Shown: positions 35,986 to 44,876 of the stretch, in pieces
Position numbering within the stretch: the stretch's first letter is position 1
How the letters are laid out: each line of letters opens with the position of its first letter
Assembly (NCBI RefSeq): GCF_900105115.1
Contig: NZ_FNRV01000001.1
Coordinates: forward strand, 124,001-188,000
Source of the DNA: Pseudomonas mohnii
GTDB taxonomy: Bacteria > Pseudomonadota > Gammaproteobacteria > Pseudomonadales > Pseudomonadaceae
Reading direction: 5' to 3'
Length of the DNA stretch: 64,000 bases
Notes under the pieces: generated by a model
What the model was told of the DNA's origin: nothing
Seen by the model: only the letters and a program-made list of their open reading frames with translations
Databases searched by the model: none
Program-made: the position numbers and the translations under genes

Positions 35986-36759
35986 ATGAACAAGCGTTTA
36001 CAGGGAAAAATCGCCTTCGTTACCGGCGCGGGTTCCGGCATCGGCGAAGCCACCGCGCTGCGGTTTGCCGAGGAGGGCGCTACTGTGGTGCTGTGCGGGC
36101 GCCGCGTTGAGCCACTGCAGGGTGTGCAGGAAAAAATTCTCGGCTTCGGCGGCCAGGCTGAAATCGCCGTCGCCGATGTCAGCGACGAGCAAGCCTACGT
36201 CAGTGCACTGCAAGCCACGGCACAACGTCACGGACGTCTGGACATCCTGGTCAATAATGCGATGGCCTACACCTGGGGCGACATCGACAACATGACCACC
36301 GCCGACTGGCACGCCAACTTCGCCACCACCGTCGATGGCACCTTCTTCGGCACGCGCACGGCGATGCGCCTGATGAAAGAGCAGGGCGGCGGTTCGATTG
36401 TCAACATCGCCTCGATCTGCGGGCTGTTCGGTACCGCGCAGATGGCCGGTTACTCGGCGGCCAAGGCGGCAGTGATCAACTTCAGCCGTGCAGCGGCCAG
36501 CGAAGGCGCGCCGCACAACATCCGTTGCAACGTGATCATCCCGGGCGTGGTCGATACCCCGGCGACCGCCGGCATGCTCGGCGACAAGAAGGCCCGTGCC
36601 AACACCGAAAAAGTCATCCCGATGAAACGGGTCGGCCTGCCGGTGGAGCTGGCGAACGCCATTTTGTTCCTGGCCAGCGACGAGGCCTCCTATGTCACCG
36701 GCGCCAGTCTGGCGGTCGACGGCGGACGTGGTTCCGACCTGTACACGGTGTTCGACTGA
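35986..36759 (+). CDS. Short-chain dehydrogenase (second of operon)
   Basis: A 257-residue classical SDR starting after GGAGAG. It has TGAGSGIGEA at 13-22, LCGRR after beta-2 (Arg-Arg suggests NADP(H)), NNAMAYTWGD near 90 in place of NNAG, NIASICGLFGTAQMAGYSAAKAA with catalytic Ser, Tyr and Lys, and VDGGRGSDL. Its stop overlaps the next start (TGATG). Opposite cofactor cues to the preceding SDR would suit an oxidation-reduction couple that inverts a hydroxyl (inference). Confidence 0.75.
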   Translation: MNKRLQGKIAFVTGAGSGIGEATALRFAEEGATVVLCGRRVEPLQGVQEKILGFGGQAEIAVADVSDEQAYVSALQATAQRHGRLDILVNNAMAYTWGDIDNMTTADWHANFATTVDGTFFGTRTAMRLMKEQGGGSIVNIASICGLFGTAQMAGYSAAKAAVINFSRAAASEGAPHNIRCNVIIPGVVDTPATAGMLGDKKARANTEKVIPMKRVGLPVELANAILFLASDEASYVTGASLAVDGGRGSDLYTVFD

Positions 36760-37394
36760 TGGGCCTGGAATCCGCCGCGCTGCTTGAGCGCATCGACCGC
36801 CTGGAGTCGCTGGACGCGATCCGTCAACTGGCCGGCAAATACGCGCTGGCCCTGGATATGCGTGACATGGACGCCATGGCCAACTGTTTCGCCCCGGATG
36901 TGCGTGTGGGTCGCGACAAGAGCGGTCGGGCGCACCTCAAGGCCTGGCTGGACGAAACCATGCGCAAGCAGTTTCACGGCACGTCCCATCACCTGGGCCA
37001 GCACATCATCGAGTTCAGTGACCCGGATCACGCCACAGGCGTGGTCTATTCCAAGAACGAGCATGAGACGGGCCCCGAGTGGGTGATCATGCAGATGCTG
37101 TACTGGGACGACTACGAGCGGATTGATGGGCGCTGGTGTTTCCGTCGTCGCCTGCCGTGCTACTGGTATGCGACCGACCTGAACAAGCCACCGATCGGCG
37201 GCTTGAAAATGCGTTGGCCGGGGCGCGAGCCCTATGCCGGTACCTTCCACGAACTGTTCCCGTCCTGGGATGCGTTCTGGGCGAAACGGCCGGACAAGGA
37301 AGCGTTGCCGGAAATTGCCGAGCCGGCGCCGTTGGAGGGGTTTCTTGCGACGCTGCGACGCGGGGCGGGTGACCCGAAGATTCGGGTTCGCTGA
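36759..37394 (+). CDS. SnoaL/NTF2-like protein, BaiE/Hsh2-like dehydratase candidate
   Basis: A 211-residue NTF2-fold protein whose ATG overlaps the SDR stop. LDAIRQLAGKYALALDMRDMDAM (residues ~18-40) aligns well with the N-terminal helix of bile-acid 7-alpha-dehydratase BaiE. The catalytic Tyr and the Asp five residues later are kept. A His-rich SHHLGQH near 75-81 lies where BaiE has its catalytic His, followed by an ATG-x-VYSKN strand. It is longer than BaiE by a ~45-residue tail. With a 7-alpha-HSD-like enzyme in the cluster, elimination of a ring hydroxyl is plausible. No claim beyond the fold and residues is possible. Confidence 0.65.
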   Translation: MGLESAALLERIDRLESLDAIRQLAGKYALALDMRDMDAMANCFAPDVRVGRDKSGRAHLKAWLDETMRKQFHGTSHHLGQHIIEFSDPDHATGVVYSKNEHETGPEWVIMQMLYWDDYERIDGRWCFRRRLPCYWYATDLNKPPIGGLKMRWPGREPYAGTFHELFPSWDAFWAKRPDKEALPEIAEPAPLEGFLATLRRGAGDPKIRVR

Positions 37395-37395
37395 C

Positions 37396-38783
37396 TTCGC
37401 CCCTGCTCGCGAAAAACGCGCGGGCAATGGGGGCATTCAGACAGTCCGCGTTATCGTTGACGTCCATCGCGAGCAGGCTCGCTCCCACAAGGATCTGCGT
37501 GGACCCTGTAGGAGCGAGCCCGCTCGCGAAAAACGTGCGGACAACGCGGGCATTCAGACAGCCCGCGTTATCGTTGACGTCGATCGCGAGCAGGCTCGCT
37601 CCCACAAGGATCTGTGTGGCACCTGTAGGAGCGAGCCCGCTCGCGAAAAACGCGCGGACAATGGGGGTATTCAGACAGCCCGCGTTATCGTTGACGTCCA
37701 TCGCGAGCAGGCTCGCTCCCACAAGGATTTGCGTGGAACCTGTAGGAGCGAGCCCGCTCGCGAAAAACGCCAGGACAACGCGGGCATTCAGACAGCCCGC
37801 GTTATCGTTGACGTCGATCGCGGGCAGGCTCGCTCCCACAAGGATCTGTGTGGACCCTGTAGGAGCGAGCCCGCTCGCGAAAAACGCGCGGGCAATGGGG
37901 GCATTCAGACAGCCCGCGTTATCGTTGACGTCCATCGCGAGCAGGCTCGCTCCCACAAGGATCTGCGTGGACCCTGTAGGAGCGAGCCCGCTCGCGAAAA
38001 ACGCCAGGACAACGCGGGCATTCAAACAGCCCGCGTCATCGTTGCCGACTATCGCGAGCAAGCTCGCTCCCACAAGGATCTGCGTGGACCCTGTAGGAGC
38101 GAGCCCGCTCGCGAAAAACGTGCGGGCAATGGGGGCATTCAGACAGCCCGCGTTATCGTTGACGTCCATCGCGAGCAGGCTCGCTCCCACAAGGATCTGC
38201 GTGGAACCTGTAGGAGCGAGCCCGCTCGCGAAAAACGCGCGGGCAATGGGGGCATTCAGACAGCCCGCGTTATCGTTGACGTCCATCGCGAGCAATGGGG
38301 GTATTCAGACAGCCCGCGTTATCGTTGACGTCCATCGCGGGCAAGCCCGCTCCCACAAGGATTTGCGTGGACCCTGTAGGAGCGAGCCCGCTCGCGAAAA
38401 ACGCGCGGGCAATGCGGGTATTCAGACAGCCCGCGTTATCGTTGACGTCCATCGCGAGCAGGCTCGCTCCCACAAGGATCTGCGTGGACCCTGTAGGAGC
38501 GAGCCCGCTCGCGAAAAACGCGCGGGCAATGGGGGCATTCAGACAGCCCGCGTCATCGTTGACGTCCATCGCGAGCAGGCTCGCTCCCACAAGGATCTGC
38601 GTGGAACCTGTAGGAGCGAGCCCGCTCGCGAAAAACGTGCGGACAACGCGGGCATTCAGACAGCCCGCGTTATCGTTGACGTCCATCGCGAGCAGGCTCG
38701 CTCCCACAAGGATCTGTGTGGACCCTGTAGGAGCGAGCCTGCTCGCGAAAAACGCCAGGACAACGCAGGCATTCAGACAGCCC
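37396..38783. repeat. REP/BIME array, 13 units of exactly 117 bp (one truncated joint)
   Basis: The marker ATTCAGACAG (ATTCAAACAG once) occurs with its first base at 37435, 37552, 37669, 37786, 37903, 38020, 38137, 38254, 38303, 38420, 38537, 38654 and 38771. Every step is 117 bp except 38254 to 38303 (49 bp, a 68-bp deletion). Each unit has GTAGGAGCGAGCCCGCTCGCG facing its imperfect complement CGCGAGCAGGCTCGCTCC, plus a GCGGGC...GCCCGC core hairpin. Two core subtypes are mixed (CGCGCGGGCAATGGGG and CGCCAGGACAACGCGG). Because 117 is 39 codons, long open frames run through on both strands; these are not genes. The array fills the space between two convergent operons. Confidence 0.95.
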
Positions 38784-39963
38784 GCGCCTCCCGCGGCATT
38801 CCCAGCGCCCGTTCGGCAATGATATTGCGCTGTATCTCGTTACTGCCGCCATAAATCGTGTCGGAGCGGGTGAACAGGAACAGCGACTGCAAACGGCTCA
38901 GCTGGTAAGGCGCGCCCTCGAGGATTTCTGCCTCGTCGCCCAACACATCCATCGCCAGTTTCCCAAGATCCGAGTGCCAGGTGGACCAGGCCAGTTTGTA
39001 GATCATGGCTTCTCGCTTGAGACTGCCATCCTGCGGACCGGAGAGCATGCGCAGCGAGTTGTAGCGCAACACCTTCAGTCCCGACCACGCCTGTGCGATG
39101 CGCTGGCGCAGCAACGGGTCGCGCGAGGCGCCATTGGCGCGGGCGATGCGGATGATTTCATCGAGCTCGTTTTGAAATTGCATCTGTTGGCCCAGCGTCG
39201 AGACACCGCGTTCGAAGCCGAGCAGGCCCATGGCGATTTTCCAGCCGTCGCCCGGTTGGCCGATCAGGTTATCGGCGCGGGTGACTGCCTGATCGAAAAA
39301 CACTTCGTTGAACTCGCTGGTGCCTGTCAATTGCTGGATCGGCTGCACGCGGATCTGCGCCTGGGCCATCGGCACCAGCAGGAATGACAGGCCATGATGC
39401 CCTTGGCTCCCGGGCTCTGTCCGCGCCAGCACGAAACACCAATCGGCTTCGTGCGCCAGCGAGGTCCAGACTTTCTGGCCGCTGATAAGCCAGTGTTCGC
39501 CCGTGTCATCGAGCCTGGCCCGGGTTTGCACGTTCGCCAGATCGGAACCGGCGCCGGGCTCGGAATAGCCCTGGCACCAGAACTCGCTGCCAGTGAGGAT
39601 GCCTGGCAACAAGCGTTGTTGCTGGGCAGGGGTGCCGAAGGCGGCCAGGGTCGGGCCGACCAGTCCTTCGCCGATATGGCCCATGCGTCCGGGGCCGCCG
39701 GCCCGGGCGTATTCCTCATGGAAAATCACCTGCTGGCAGATGCTCAGTCCTCGCCCACCCTGCTCTGTGGCCCATCCGAGACCAATCCAGCCACCTGCGG
39801 CGAGTTCTCGCTCCCAGGCTTTACGTTCCTCGGGAAAACTATGCTCGTCGCCGGGGCCGCCGCGATAGCGCAGCGACGCAAACTCACCACTCAGGTGCTC
39901 GGCCATCCATTGGGCGACCTCTTGACGGAAAGCCTCGTCGGCCTTGCTGAAACCGATTTTCAT
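38773..39963 (-). CDS. Acyl-CoA dehydrogenase (steroid FadE pair, subunit 2)
   Basis: A 396-residue FadE-type enzyme. It has WATEQGGRGLS near 66, CQGYSEPGAGSDLANV near 130, GQKVWTS near 163, and the C-terminal TIYGGSNEIQRNIIAERALGMPRE with intact flavin-binding signature. Its start overlaps the stop of the upstream dehydrogenase (ATGA). The last codons and the TGA stop lie inside the final REP unit (CTGTCTGA), so the repeat has supplied the end of the gene. Likely partner of the 390-residue protein in one alpha2beta2 steroid dehydrogenase. Confidence 0.85.
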   Translation of the reverse strand: MKIGFSKADEAFRQEVAQWMAEHLSGEFASLRYRGGPGDEHSFPEERKAWERELAAGGWIGLGWATEQGGRGLSICQQVIFHEEYARAGGPGRMGHIGEGLVGPTLAAFGTPAQQQRLLPGILTGSEFWCQGYSEPGAGSDLANVQTRARLDDTGEHWLISGQKVWTSLAHEADWCFVLARTEPGSQGHHGLSFLLVPMAQAQIRVQPIQQLTGTSEFNEVFFDQAVTRADNLIGQPGDGWKIAMGLLGFERGVSTLGQQMQFQNELDEIIRIARANGASRDPLLRQRIAQAWSGLKVLRYNSLRMLSGPQDGSLKREAMIYKLAWSTWHSDLGKLAMDVLGDEAEILEGAPYQLSRLQSLFLFTRSDTIYGGSNEIQRNIIAERALGMPREARAV

Positions 39964-41132
39964 GCGTCTTCTCCAAACAGGTGTGTCGCCATGCGTTCAC
40001 GATGCAGCGCCGGGCTGCCCAGCAATTGCTCGCTGGCGCGGGCGCGCTTGAAGTACAAGTGCGGGTCGTATTCCCAAGTGAAACCTACGCCGCCATGCAA
40101 CTGGATCGATTCGGCGGCGCAGTGGAAAAATGCTTCGCTGGCATGGATCTTCGCCGTCGCGGCAGCCATGGCCAGTTCGCTGGCCACCGCGATATCACCT
40201 TCGGGGTCGAGGTGTTCCTGCACGACGCAGGCGGCGTAGTAGATCGCGGAACGGGCGCACTCGACCTGCAGCATCATGTCGGCGCAGCGGTGCTTTATGG
40301 CCTGGAAACTGGCAATGGTGCGGTTGAATTGCCGGCGTTCGGCAATGTACGCCAGCGTCAGGTCGAGCACTTGCTGCGCGCCACCGACCTGTTCGGCGGC
40401 CAGGCCGGCGGCGGCAATCGAAAGGGTCTCGCGCAGCACCGGCCAGCCCTGGTCGGGGGCGCAGAGCATTTGCGCCTCGTTAACGAACACATCGTGCAGT
40501 TCGATACGTGCCAGGCGCCGAGTCTGATCCAGGGTGGGCAGGGGCGTGCACAGGATCCCCGGCGTATCGGCAGCGAGGGCGAACAGGCTGATACCCGATT
40601 CCCCCACGCTGCCGGGGTTGCGCGCAGCGACGATCAGCAAGTCCGCTTGTGCCCCGTCGATGACCTGGGTGTAGACGCCGTTCAGGTAGCAGCCGCCGGC
40701 AGCGGGCCGGGCGATCGCTTGCACACTGCGTGCATCCCAGCCTTTGCCACTGGCGAACGCCAGCGTCGCCGTGGTTTCACCGGCGGCAATCGCACTGAGC
40801 CAGTGTTCCTGGAGGGCCGTGTTGTGTCCCGCCAGGAGCGCAGGGGTGGCCAGGCAGGTCGTGGCGAACAGCGGCGAGCCCAACAGGAAGCGACCGCTCT
40901 GTTCCAGCAGAATCGCCAGCTCGACAAACCCCAGGCCCATGCCACCGAAATGCTCAGGGATCATCAGCGCCGGCCAACACAGCTCAAGGCCGATGCGCCG
41001 CCAGACATCGGGGTCGTAACCGTCCGCGCGACTCATGGCGGCACGCACGGCATGGGAATCGCTGGCGGCGGCGAGAAAACGCTCGGCGCTGTCGCGAATC
41101 ATCAGGTGTTCTTCGGTAAAAGCGAACTCCAT
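39960..41132 (-). CDS. Acyl-CoA dehydrogenase (steroid FadE pair, subunit 1)
   Basis: A 390-residue protein, start ATG 41132 (frame also open upstream to 41336, but the operator at 41192 places transcription start below that). It has MIPEHFGGMGLGFVE near 60, FNRTIASFQAIKHRCADMMLQ near 265, and SIQLHGGVGFTWEYDPHLYFKRA near 340. It has the weaker flavin-loop type, complementary to subunit 2. It starts the two-gene minus-strand operon. The pair may act on a C22 or C24 steroid acyl-CoA or in C/D-ring breakdown. Confidence 0.8.
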   Translation of the reverse strand: MEFAFTEEHLMIRDSAERFLAAASDSHAVRAAMSRADGYDPDVWRRIGLELCWPALMIPEHFGGMGLGFVELAILLEQSGRFLLGSPLFATTCLATPALLAGHNTALQEHWLSAIAAGETTATLAFASGKGWDARSVQAIARPAAGGCYLNGVYTQVIDGAQADLLIVAARNPGSVGESGISLFALAADTPGILCTPLPTLDQTRRLARIELHDVFVNEAQMLCAPDQGWPVLRETLSIAAAGLAAEQVGGAQQVLDLTLAYIAERRQFNRTIASFQAIKHRCADMMLQVECARSAIYYAACVVQEHLDPEGDIAVASELAMAAATAKIHASEAFFHCAAESIQLHGGVGFTWEYDPHLYFKRARASEQLLGSPALHRERMATHLFGEDA

Positions 41133-41191
41133 GGGGTTGTCTCTGCAAGGCGGATGGATGCAGCAGTCTGGGTTGTTCGGGGCGACTGTCG

Positions 41192-41209
41192 AATCACTAA
41201 AACGGACTA
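41192..41209 (-). promoter_or_regulatory. Steroid-regulon operator, minus strand (left half only)
   Basis: Reads TAGTCCGTTTTAGTGATT on the minus strand. The left half TAGTCCG is perfect and the right half degenerate. CAGACT begins 22 nt later. It is 59 bp before the dehydrogenase start. Confidence 0.5.
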
Positions 41210-41279
41210 GTGCGCAGGCAGTTGGTTGCGCCGCGTCATCGTTCTTCGCCCGCAGGAGCGCGCAGGCCGTGGTGGTGCT

Positions 41280-41297
41280 TAGTCTCAACGGACGATG
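41280..41297 (+). promoter_or_regulatory. Steroid-regulon operator, plus strand
   Basis: TAGTCTCAACGGACGATG with -10-like CACAAT at 41318-41323, 65 bp before hsaC. It would drive the ~10-kb operon to 51071. Confidence 0.7.
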
Positions 41298-41362
41298 AAG
41301 CGGCGGGCGGCGCTTTGCACAATGCTCGCCACGCACCCCCTTCAGCCAATGAGAACTTAGGC

Positions 41363-42253
41363 ATGATCGATATTCGTGGTTTGAGCTATTTCGTCTCCCA
41401 GATCGAGAACCTCAGTCAGTGGCAGCGTTATGCCGAAGACGTGCTGGGCATGCAGGTGCATGCGGCGCCGGGCGGGGGCCTGTACGTAAAAATGGACGAG
41501 CGCCCGTTTCGCATGCTGATCGTCGAAGGCAGCGAGGCACGTTATCTGGCATCCGGCTGGGAACTGCCTGGCGAGCCGGCGTTCCAGGCGGCCCTCGAGC
41601 ACCTGACTGCCGCGGGTATTGAATGGCAGCCGGGCACCCCCGCCGAAATCGATCAGCGTGGTGTCCAGGCACTGGTCAAAGTCACCGATCCGTCGGGCAA
41701 CACCCATGAACTGAGTTGGGGTCATCGCTCCGACTGCCTGCCGTTTGTGTCGCCCCAGGGTGTGCCGCGTTTCATCACCGGCGACATGGGCCTGGGCCAT
41801 ACCGTGCTGCCGGCGCCGAACTTCGACGCCACGCTGGCGTTCGCCAAGGACGTGCTGGGTTTCGAGCTGTCGGACATTTTCAACTTCCGCCCGGATCCGT
41901 CCAAGCCACCCGTGCGCATTCACTTTCTGCATTGCCATAACGCCCGCCATCACAGCCTGGCGCTGGCCGAATACCCGGTGCCGTCAGGTTGCGTGCACGT
42001 GATGGTCGAGGTGGATTCGATGACTGAAGTCGGTCGTGCCCATGACCGGTTGCTGGCCCATGACGTGAACCTGTCGGCAACGCTTGGCCAGCACCTGAAC
42101 GATCGCATGACCAGTTTCTACATGAAGACACCGTCGGGATTCGATCTGGAATACGGCTTTGGTGGATTGCAAGTCGATTGGGCCGAGCATTCGGCATTCG
42201 AGTTCACCCGCGTGAGCATTTGGGGGCACGACTTTTCGGTCGGCCGACAGTAA
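41363..42253 (+). CDS. hsaC: Extradiol dioxygenase, 3,4-DHSA cleaving (HsaC/TesB)
   Basis: A 296-residue two-domain type I extradiol dioxygenase. Fe(II) ligands of the 2-His-1-carboxylate site are seen as His146 (GLGHTVLPAPNFD), His212 (GCVHVMVEVDSM) and Glu263 (SGFDLEYG). The conserved His-Ser of ARHHSLAL (~196) fits the catalytic histidine region. It opens the catechol ring A of the secosteroid between C4 and C5 to give 4,9-DSHA for HsaD. It starts the operon that otherwise encodes C/D-ring steps. Confidence 0.9.
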   Translation: MIDIRGLSYFVSQIENLSQWQRYAEDVLGMQVHAAPGGGLYVKMDERPFRMLIVEGSEARYLASGWELPGEPAFQAALEHLTAAGIEWQPGTPAEIDQRGVQALVKVTDPSGNTHELSWGHRSDCLPFVSPQGVPRFITGDMGLGHTVLPAPNFDATLAFAKDVLGFELSDIFNFRPDPSKPPVRIHFLHCHNARHHSLALAEYPVPSGCVHVMVEVDSMTEVGRAHDRLLAHDVNLSATLGQHLNDRMTSFYMKTPSGFDLEYGFGGLQVDWAEHSAFEFTRVSIWGHDFSVGRQ

Positions 42254-42262
42254 GGAATTGTC

Positions 42263-43141
42263 ATGATAAATAAACAGATGACAGCGGCCGATGCGGTCGC
42301 TCAATTACGCGATGGCATGACCATCGGTTTCGGCGGTTGGGGGCCACGGCGCAAGCCGATGGCGATCGTGCGCGAGATCCTGCGATCAAACGTCAAGGAC
42401 CTGACCGTGGTGGCCTACGGCGGCCCGGAAGTGGGCATGCTGTGCGCCGCCGGCAAGGTCAGGAAACTGGTGTTCGGTTTCGCCACCCTCGACGCCATTC
42501 CCCTGGAACCCTATTACCGCAAGGCCCGCGAGGCCGGTGAACTGGAGTTGCTGGAGCTCGACGAAGGCATGTTCCAGTGGGGGTTGCGCGCCGCCGGCAT
42601 GCGCCTGCCATTTCTGCCGACCCGTTGCGGTCTGGCGACTGACGTCATGCGCCTGAATCCGCAACTCAAGACCGTCGCGTCGCCTTATGCCGATGGCGAG
42701 GTACTGCTGGCGATGCCGGCGTTGAATCTCGATGTGTCCTTTGTCCATGTCAATGTCGCCGATCGCCTGGGCAATACCCTGGTGACCGGTCCGGACCCTT
42801 ATTTCGATCACCTGTTCGCCCGTGCCGCGCAACAGTGTTTCGTCTCCTGCGAACGCCTGGAAGAACGTCTGGCATTGAGCGCCGAGCAGGCTCGATTCAA
42901 TACCTTCGAGCGCTATCTGGTGAGTGGGGTGGTGCATGCACCGCTCGGTGCACACCCGACCGCTTGCGCCCCTGATTACGGCTGGGACATGAAACATCTT
43001 AAGGGCTATGTCGCCAGCAGCCAGGCGGAAAACGGCTGGCAGGACTACGTGCAGACCTACGTCGCCGGCGGCGAGCAGGCCTATCAGGCACAGAACGGCG
43101 GTGCCGACTCCATGGGCGCCTTGCCCCTTCCCGTGTTCTGA
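42263..43141 (+). CDS. ipdA: CoA-transferase-fold ring hydrolase, alpha subunit (IpdA)
   Basis: A 292-residue class I CoA-transferase alpha-type protein, the length of mycobacterial IpdA. N-terminal DGMTIGFGGWGPRRKPMAIVREI is the GGxG loop, followed by GPEVGMLCAAGKVRKLVFGFATLD. Directly followed by the beta partner. IpdAB is known not to transfer CoA but to hydrolyse the last carbocycle (COCHEA-CoA) of the C/D rings. The flanking ipdC, echA20 and fadA6 homologues support that reading over a plain CoA transferase. Confidence 0.85.
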   Translation: MINKQMTAADAVAQLRDGMTIGFGGWGPRRKPMAIVREILRSNVKDLTVVAYGGPEVGMLCAAGKVRKLVFGFATLDAIPLEPYYRKAREAGELELLELDEGMFQWGLRAAGMRLPFLPTRCGLATDVMRLNPQLKTVASPYADGEVLLAMPALNLDVSFVHVNVADRLGNTLVTGPDPYFDHLFARAAQQCFVSCERLEERLALSAEQARFNTFERYLVSGVVHAPLGAHPTACAPDYGWDMKHLKGYVASSQAENGWQDYVQTYVAGGEQAYQAQNGGADSMGALPLPVF

Positions 43142-43153
43142 GGATTAGCGACT

Positions 43154-43951
43154 ATGTCTGCAACCTGTGACTTCACCCTGGCTGAACTGATGATCGTCGC
43201 CGCCTCCGAGGCCTGGCGCGGCAATGGCGAAGTGATTGCCTCGGGTCTTGGCGTGATTCCGCGCCTTGGCGCGAGCCTGGCCAAACTGACCCACAGCCCC
43301 GAGCTGCTGATGACCGACAGCGAAGCCTTCCTGGTCGAAGAGCCGATTCCCCTCGGCCCGCGTGGCGACTACGTGCCGCGTTACTCGGGCTACCTGTCGT
43401 TCGAGCGGGTCTTCGAATGTGTCTGGGGTGGTCGCCGTCACGCGATGATCGGCCCGACCCAGATTGACCGCTGGGGCCAGACCAACCTGTCCTGCGTGGG
43501 CGATTATCAAAAGCCCAAGACCGCGATCCTCGGCGTGCGCGGTTTGCCGGGCAACAGCATCAACCACCTGAACTCGTTTTTCGTGCCCAGCCACAACACC
43601 CGGGTGTTCGTCAGCGGCGAGGTGGACATGGTGTCCGGCGTCGGCTTCAAGGCCGACCGCTGGCCCGAAGGTGCGCGCCGCGACCTGATGGACATCCGCT
43701 GGGTAGTCAGCGATCTGTGCGTGCTCGATTTCGACGGCCCCGACCGTGCGGTGCAGGTGCGCTCGTTGCACCCCGGCGTGACCTTCGAGCAGGTCCAGCA
43801 AAACACCGGTTTCCCGTTGCTCAAATCGGCGCAACTGCATGAAACGGTGCACCCGACCGAAGAGCAGTTGGCCCTGATCCGCCGACTCGATCCCCACGAT
43901 TACCGCGCTACGGCGATCAAGGGCAATCCGCCCGGCATCCGTCAGGCCTGA
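43154..43951 (+). CDS. ipdB: CoA-transferase-fold ring hydrolase, beta subunit (IpdB)
   Basis: A 265-residue partner of IpdA, 12 bp downstream. The region where ordinary beta subunits have SENG reads LMTDSEAFLVEE near 54; that altered motif is typical of IpdB-like proteins. GPTQIDRWGQTNLSCVGDYQKPK (~97) and GLPGNSINHLNSFFVPSHNTRVFVSGEVD follow. Forms the heteromeric ring-opening hydrolase with IpdA. Confidence 0.85.
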   Translation: MSATCDFTLAELMIVAASEAWRGNGEVIASGLGVIPRLGASLAKLTHSPELLMTDSEAFLVEEPIPLGPRGDYVPRYSGYLSFERVFECVWGGRRHAMIGPTQIDRWGQTNLSCVGDYQKPKTAILGVRGLPGNSINHLNSFFVPSHNTRVFVSGEVDMVSGVGFKADRWPEGARRDLMDIRWVVSDLCVLDFDGPDRAVQVRSLHPGVTFEQVQQNTGFPLLKSAQLHETVHPTEEQLALIRRLDPHDYRATAIKGNPPGIRQA

Positions 43952-43967
43952 GGCGAGGACAGTGAAC

Positions 43968-44876
43968 ATGCACAGCAGCGAGAGTGAATTCGTCGTCCGT
44001 GAGGACAAAGCCGTCTACGAAACAGACACACCGGTGCTGTACAGCGTGGCCGAGGGTATTGCCACGCTGACGCTGAACCGGCCGACCTTCAACAATGCGC
44101 AAAACTCGCAGATGACCTATGCCCTGGATGCCGCCTTTCGCGAGGCGGTCAACGATGACGAGGTCAAGGTCATCGTCTTGCGGGGCAACGGCAAGCATTT
44201 CTCGGCAGGTCACGACATCGGCACGCCGGGGCGCGATATCGACAAACCGTTCGAGCGCGCGCACCTGTGGTGGGACCACACCAACAAACCCGGTGGCGAG
44301 CAACTTTACGCCCGGGAACAGGAGGTCTATCTGGGCATGTGCCGGCGCTGGCGCGAATTGCCCAAGCCGACCATTGCCATGGTCCAGGGTGCCTGTGTCG
44401 CGGGTGGGCTGATGCTGGCCTGGGTGTGTGATTTGATCATTGCCAGCGATGACGCATTCTTCCAGGACCCGGTGGTGCGCATGGGCATTCCGGGGGTGGA
44501 GTATTTTGCCCATCCCTATGAAATGAACCCACGCATCGCCAAGGAATTCCTGTTTACCGGCGACCGCATGAGCGCCGACCGGGCCTGGCAAGTGGGCATG
44601 GTCAACCGCGTGGTGCCCCGTGAAGCGCTTGAACAAGCGTGCTATGCACTGGCCGCCGGCATCGCCCGCCAGCCACGCATGGGCCTGGCACTGACCAAGC
44701 AGGCGATCAACCACGTCGAAGACCTGCAGGGCAAGCGCACGGCCATGGATGCAGTGTTCGCCTGGCACCATTTCGCCCACGCCCATAACGAGCTGTTGTC
44801 CGGCGACAAATTGGGCGGCTTCGATGCCAAAGGCATGGCCCGGGCCAACAAGCAGGCCGAGGACAAACGCCCATGA
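43968..44876 (+). CDS. Enoyl-CoA hydratase/isomerase family protein (crotonase)
   Basis: A 302-residue crotonase; ATG 43968 is better spaced from GAGG than the in-frame GTG at 43962. It has TLNRPTFNNAQNSQMT near 32, oxyanion-hole GKHFSAGHDIG near 72, and VQGACVAGGLMLAWVCDLIIASDDAFFQDPVVRMGIPG near 135. At the position often held by the catalytic Glu it has Asp (QDPVV). An insertion (RDIDKPFERAHLWWDH) makes it longer than EchA20. It lies between ipdB and ipdC, where no crotonase is expected, so it may do an extra hydration or hydrolysis step. Exact role unknown. Confidence 0.75.
   Translation: MHSSESEFVVREDKAVYETDTPVLYSVAEGIATLTLNRPTFNNAQNSQMTYALDAAFREAVNDDEVKVIVLRGNGKHFSAGHDIGTPGRDIDKPFERAHLWWDHTNKPGGEQLYAREQEVYLGMCRRWRELPKPTIAMVQGACVAGGLMLAWVCDLIIASDDAFFQDPVVRMGIPGVEYFAHPYEMNPRIAKEFLFTGDRMSADRAWQVGMVNRVVPREALEQACYALAAGIARQPRMGLALTKQAINHVEDLQGKRTAMDAVFAWHHFAHAHNELLSGDKLGGFDAKGMARANKQAEDKRP

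Noticed and set aside
37396..38783. CRISPR-like regular repeat array
   Set aside because: Repeat and 'spacer' parts are both conserved between units, the unit is 117 bp, and no cas genes are present. It is a REP/BIME array.
37087..38854. Long open frames (364-475 residues) on both strands through the repeat array
   Set aside because: They exist because the REP unit is 117 bp, a multiple of three. The predicted protein is a pure repeat of the REP translation, without ribosome binding site or composition of a real protein.
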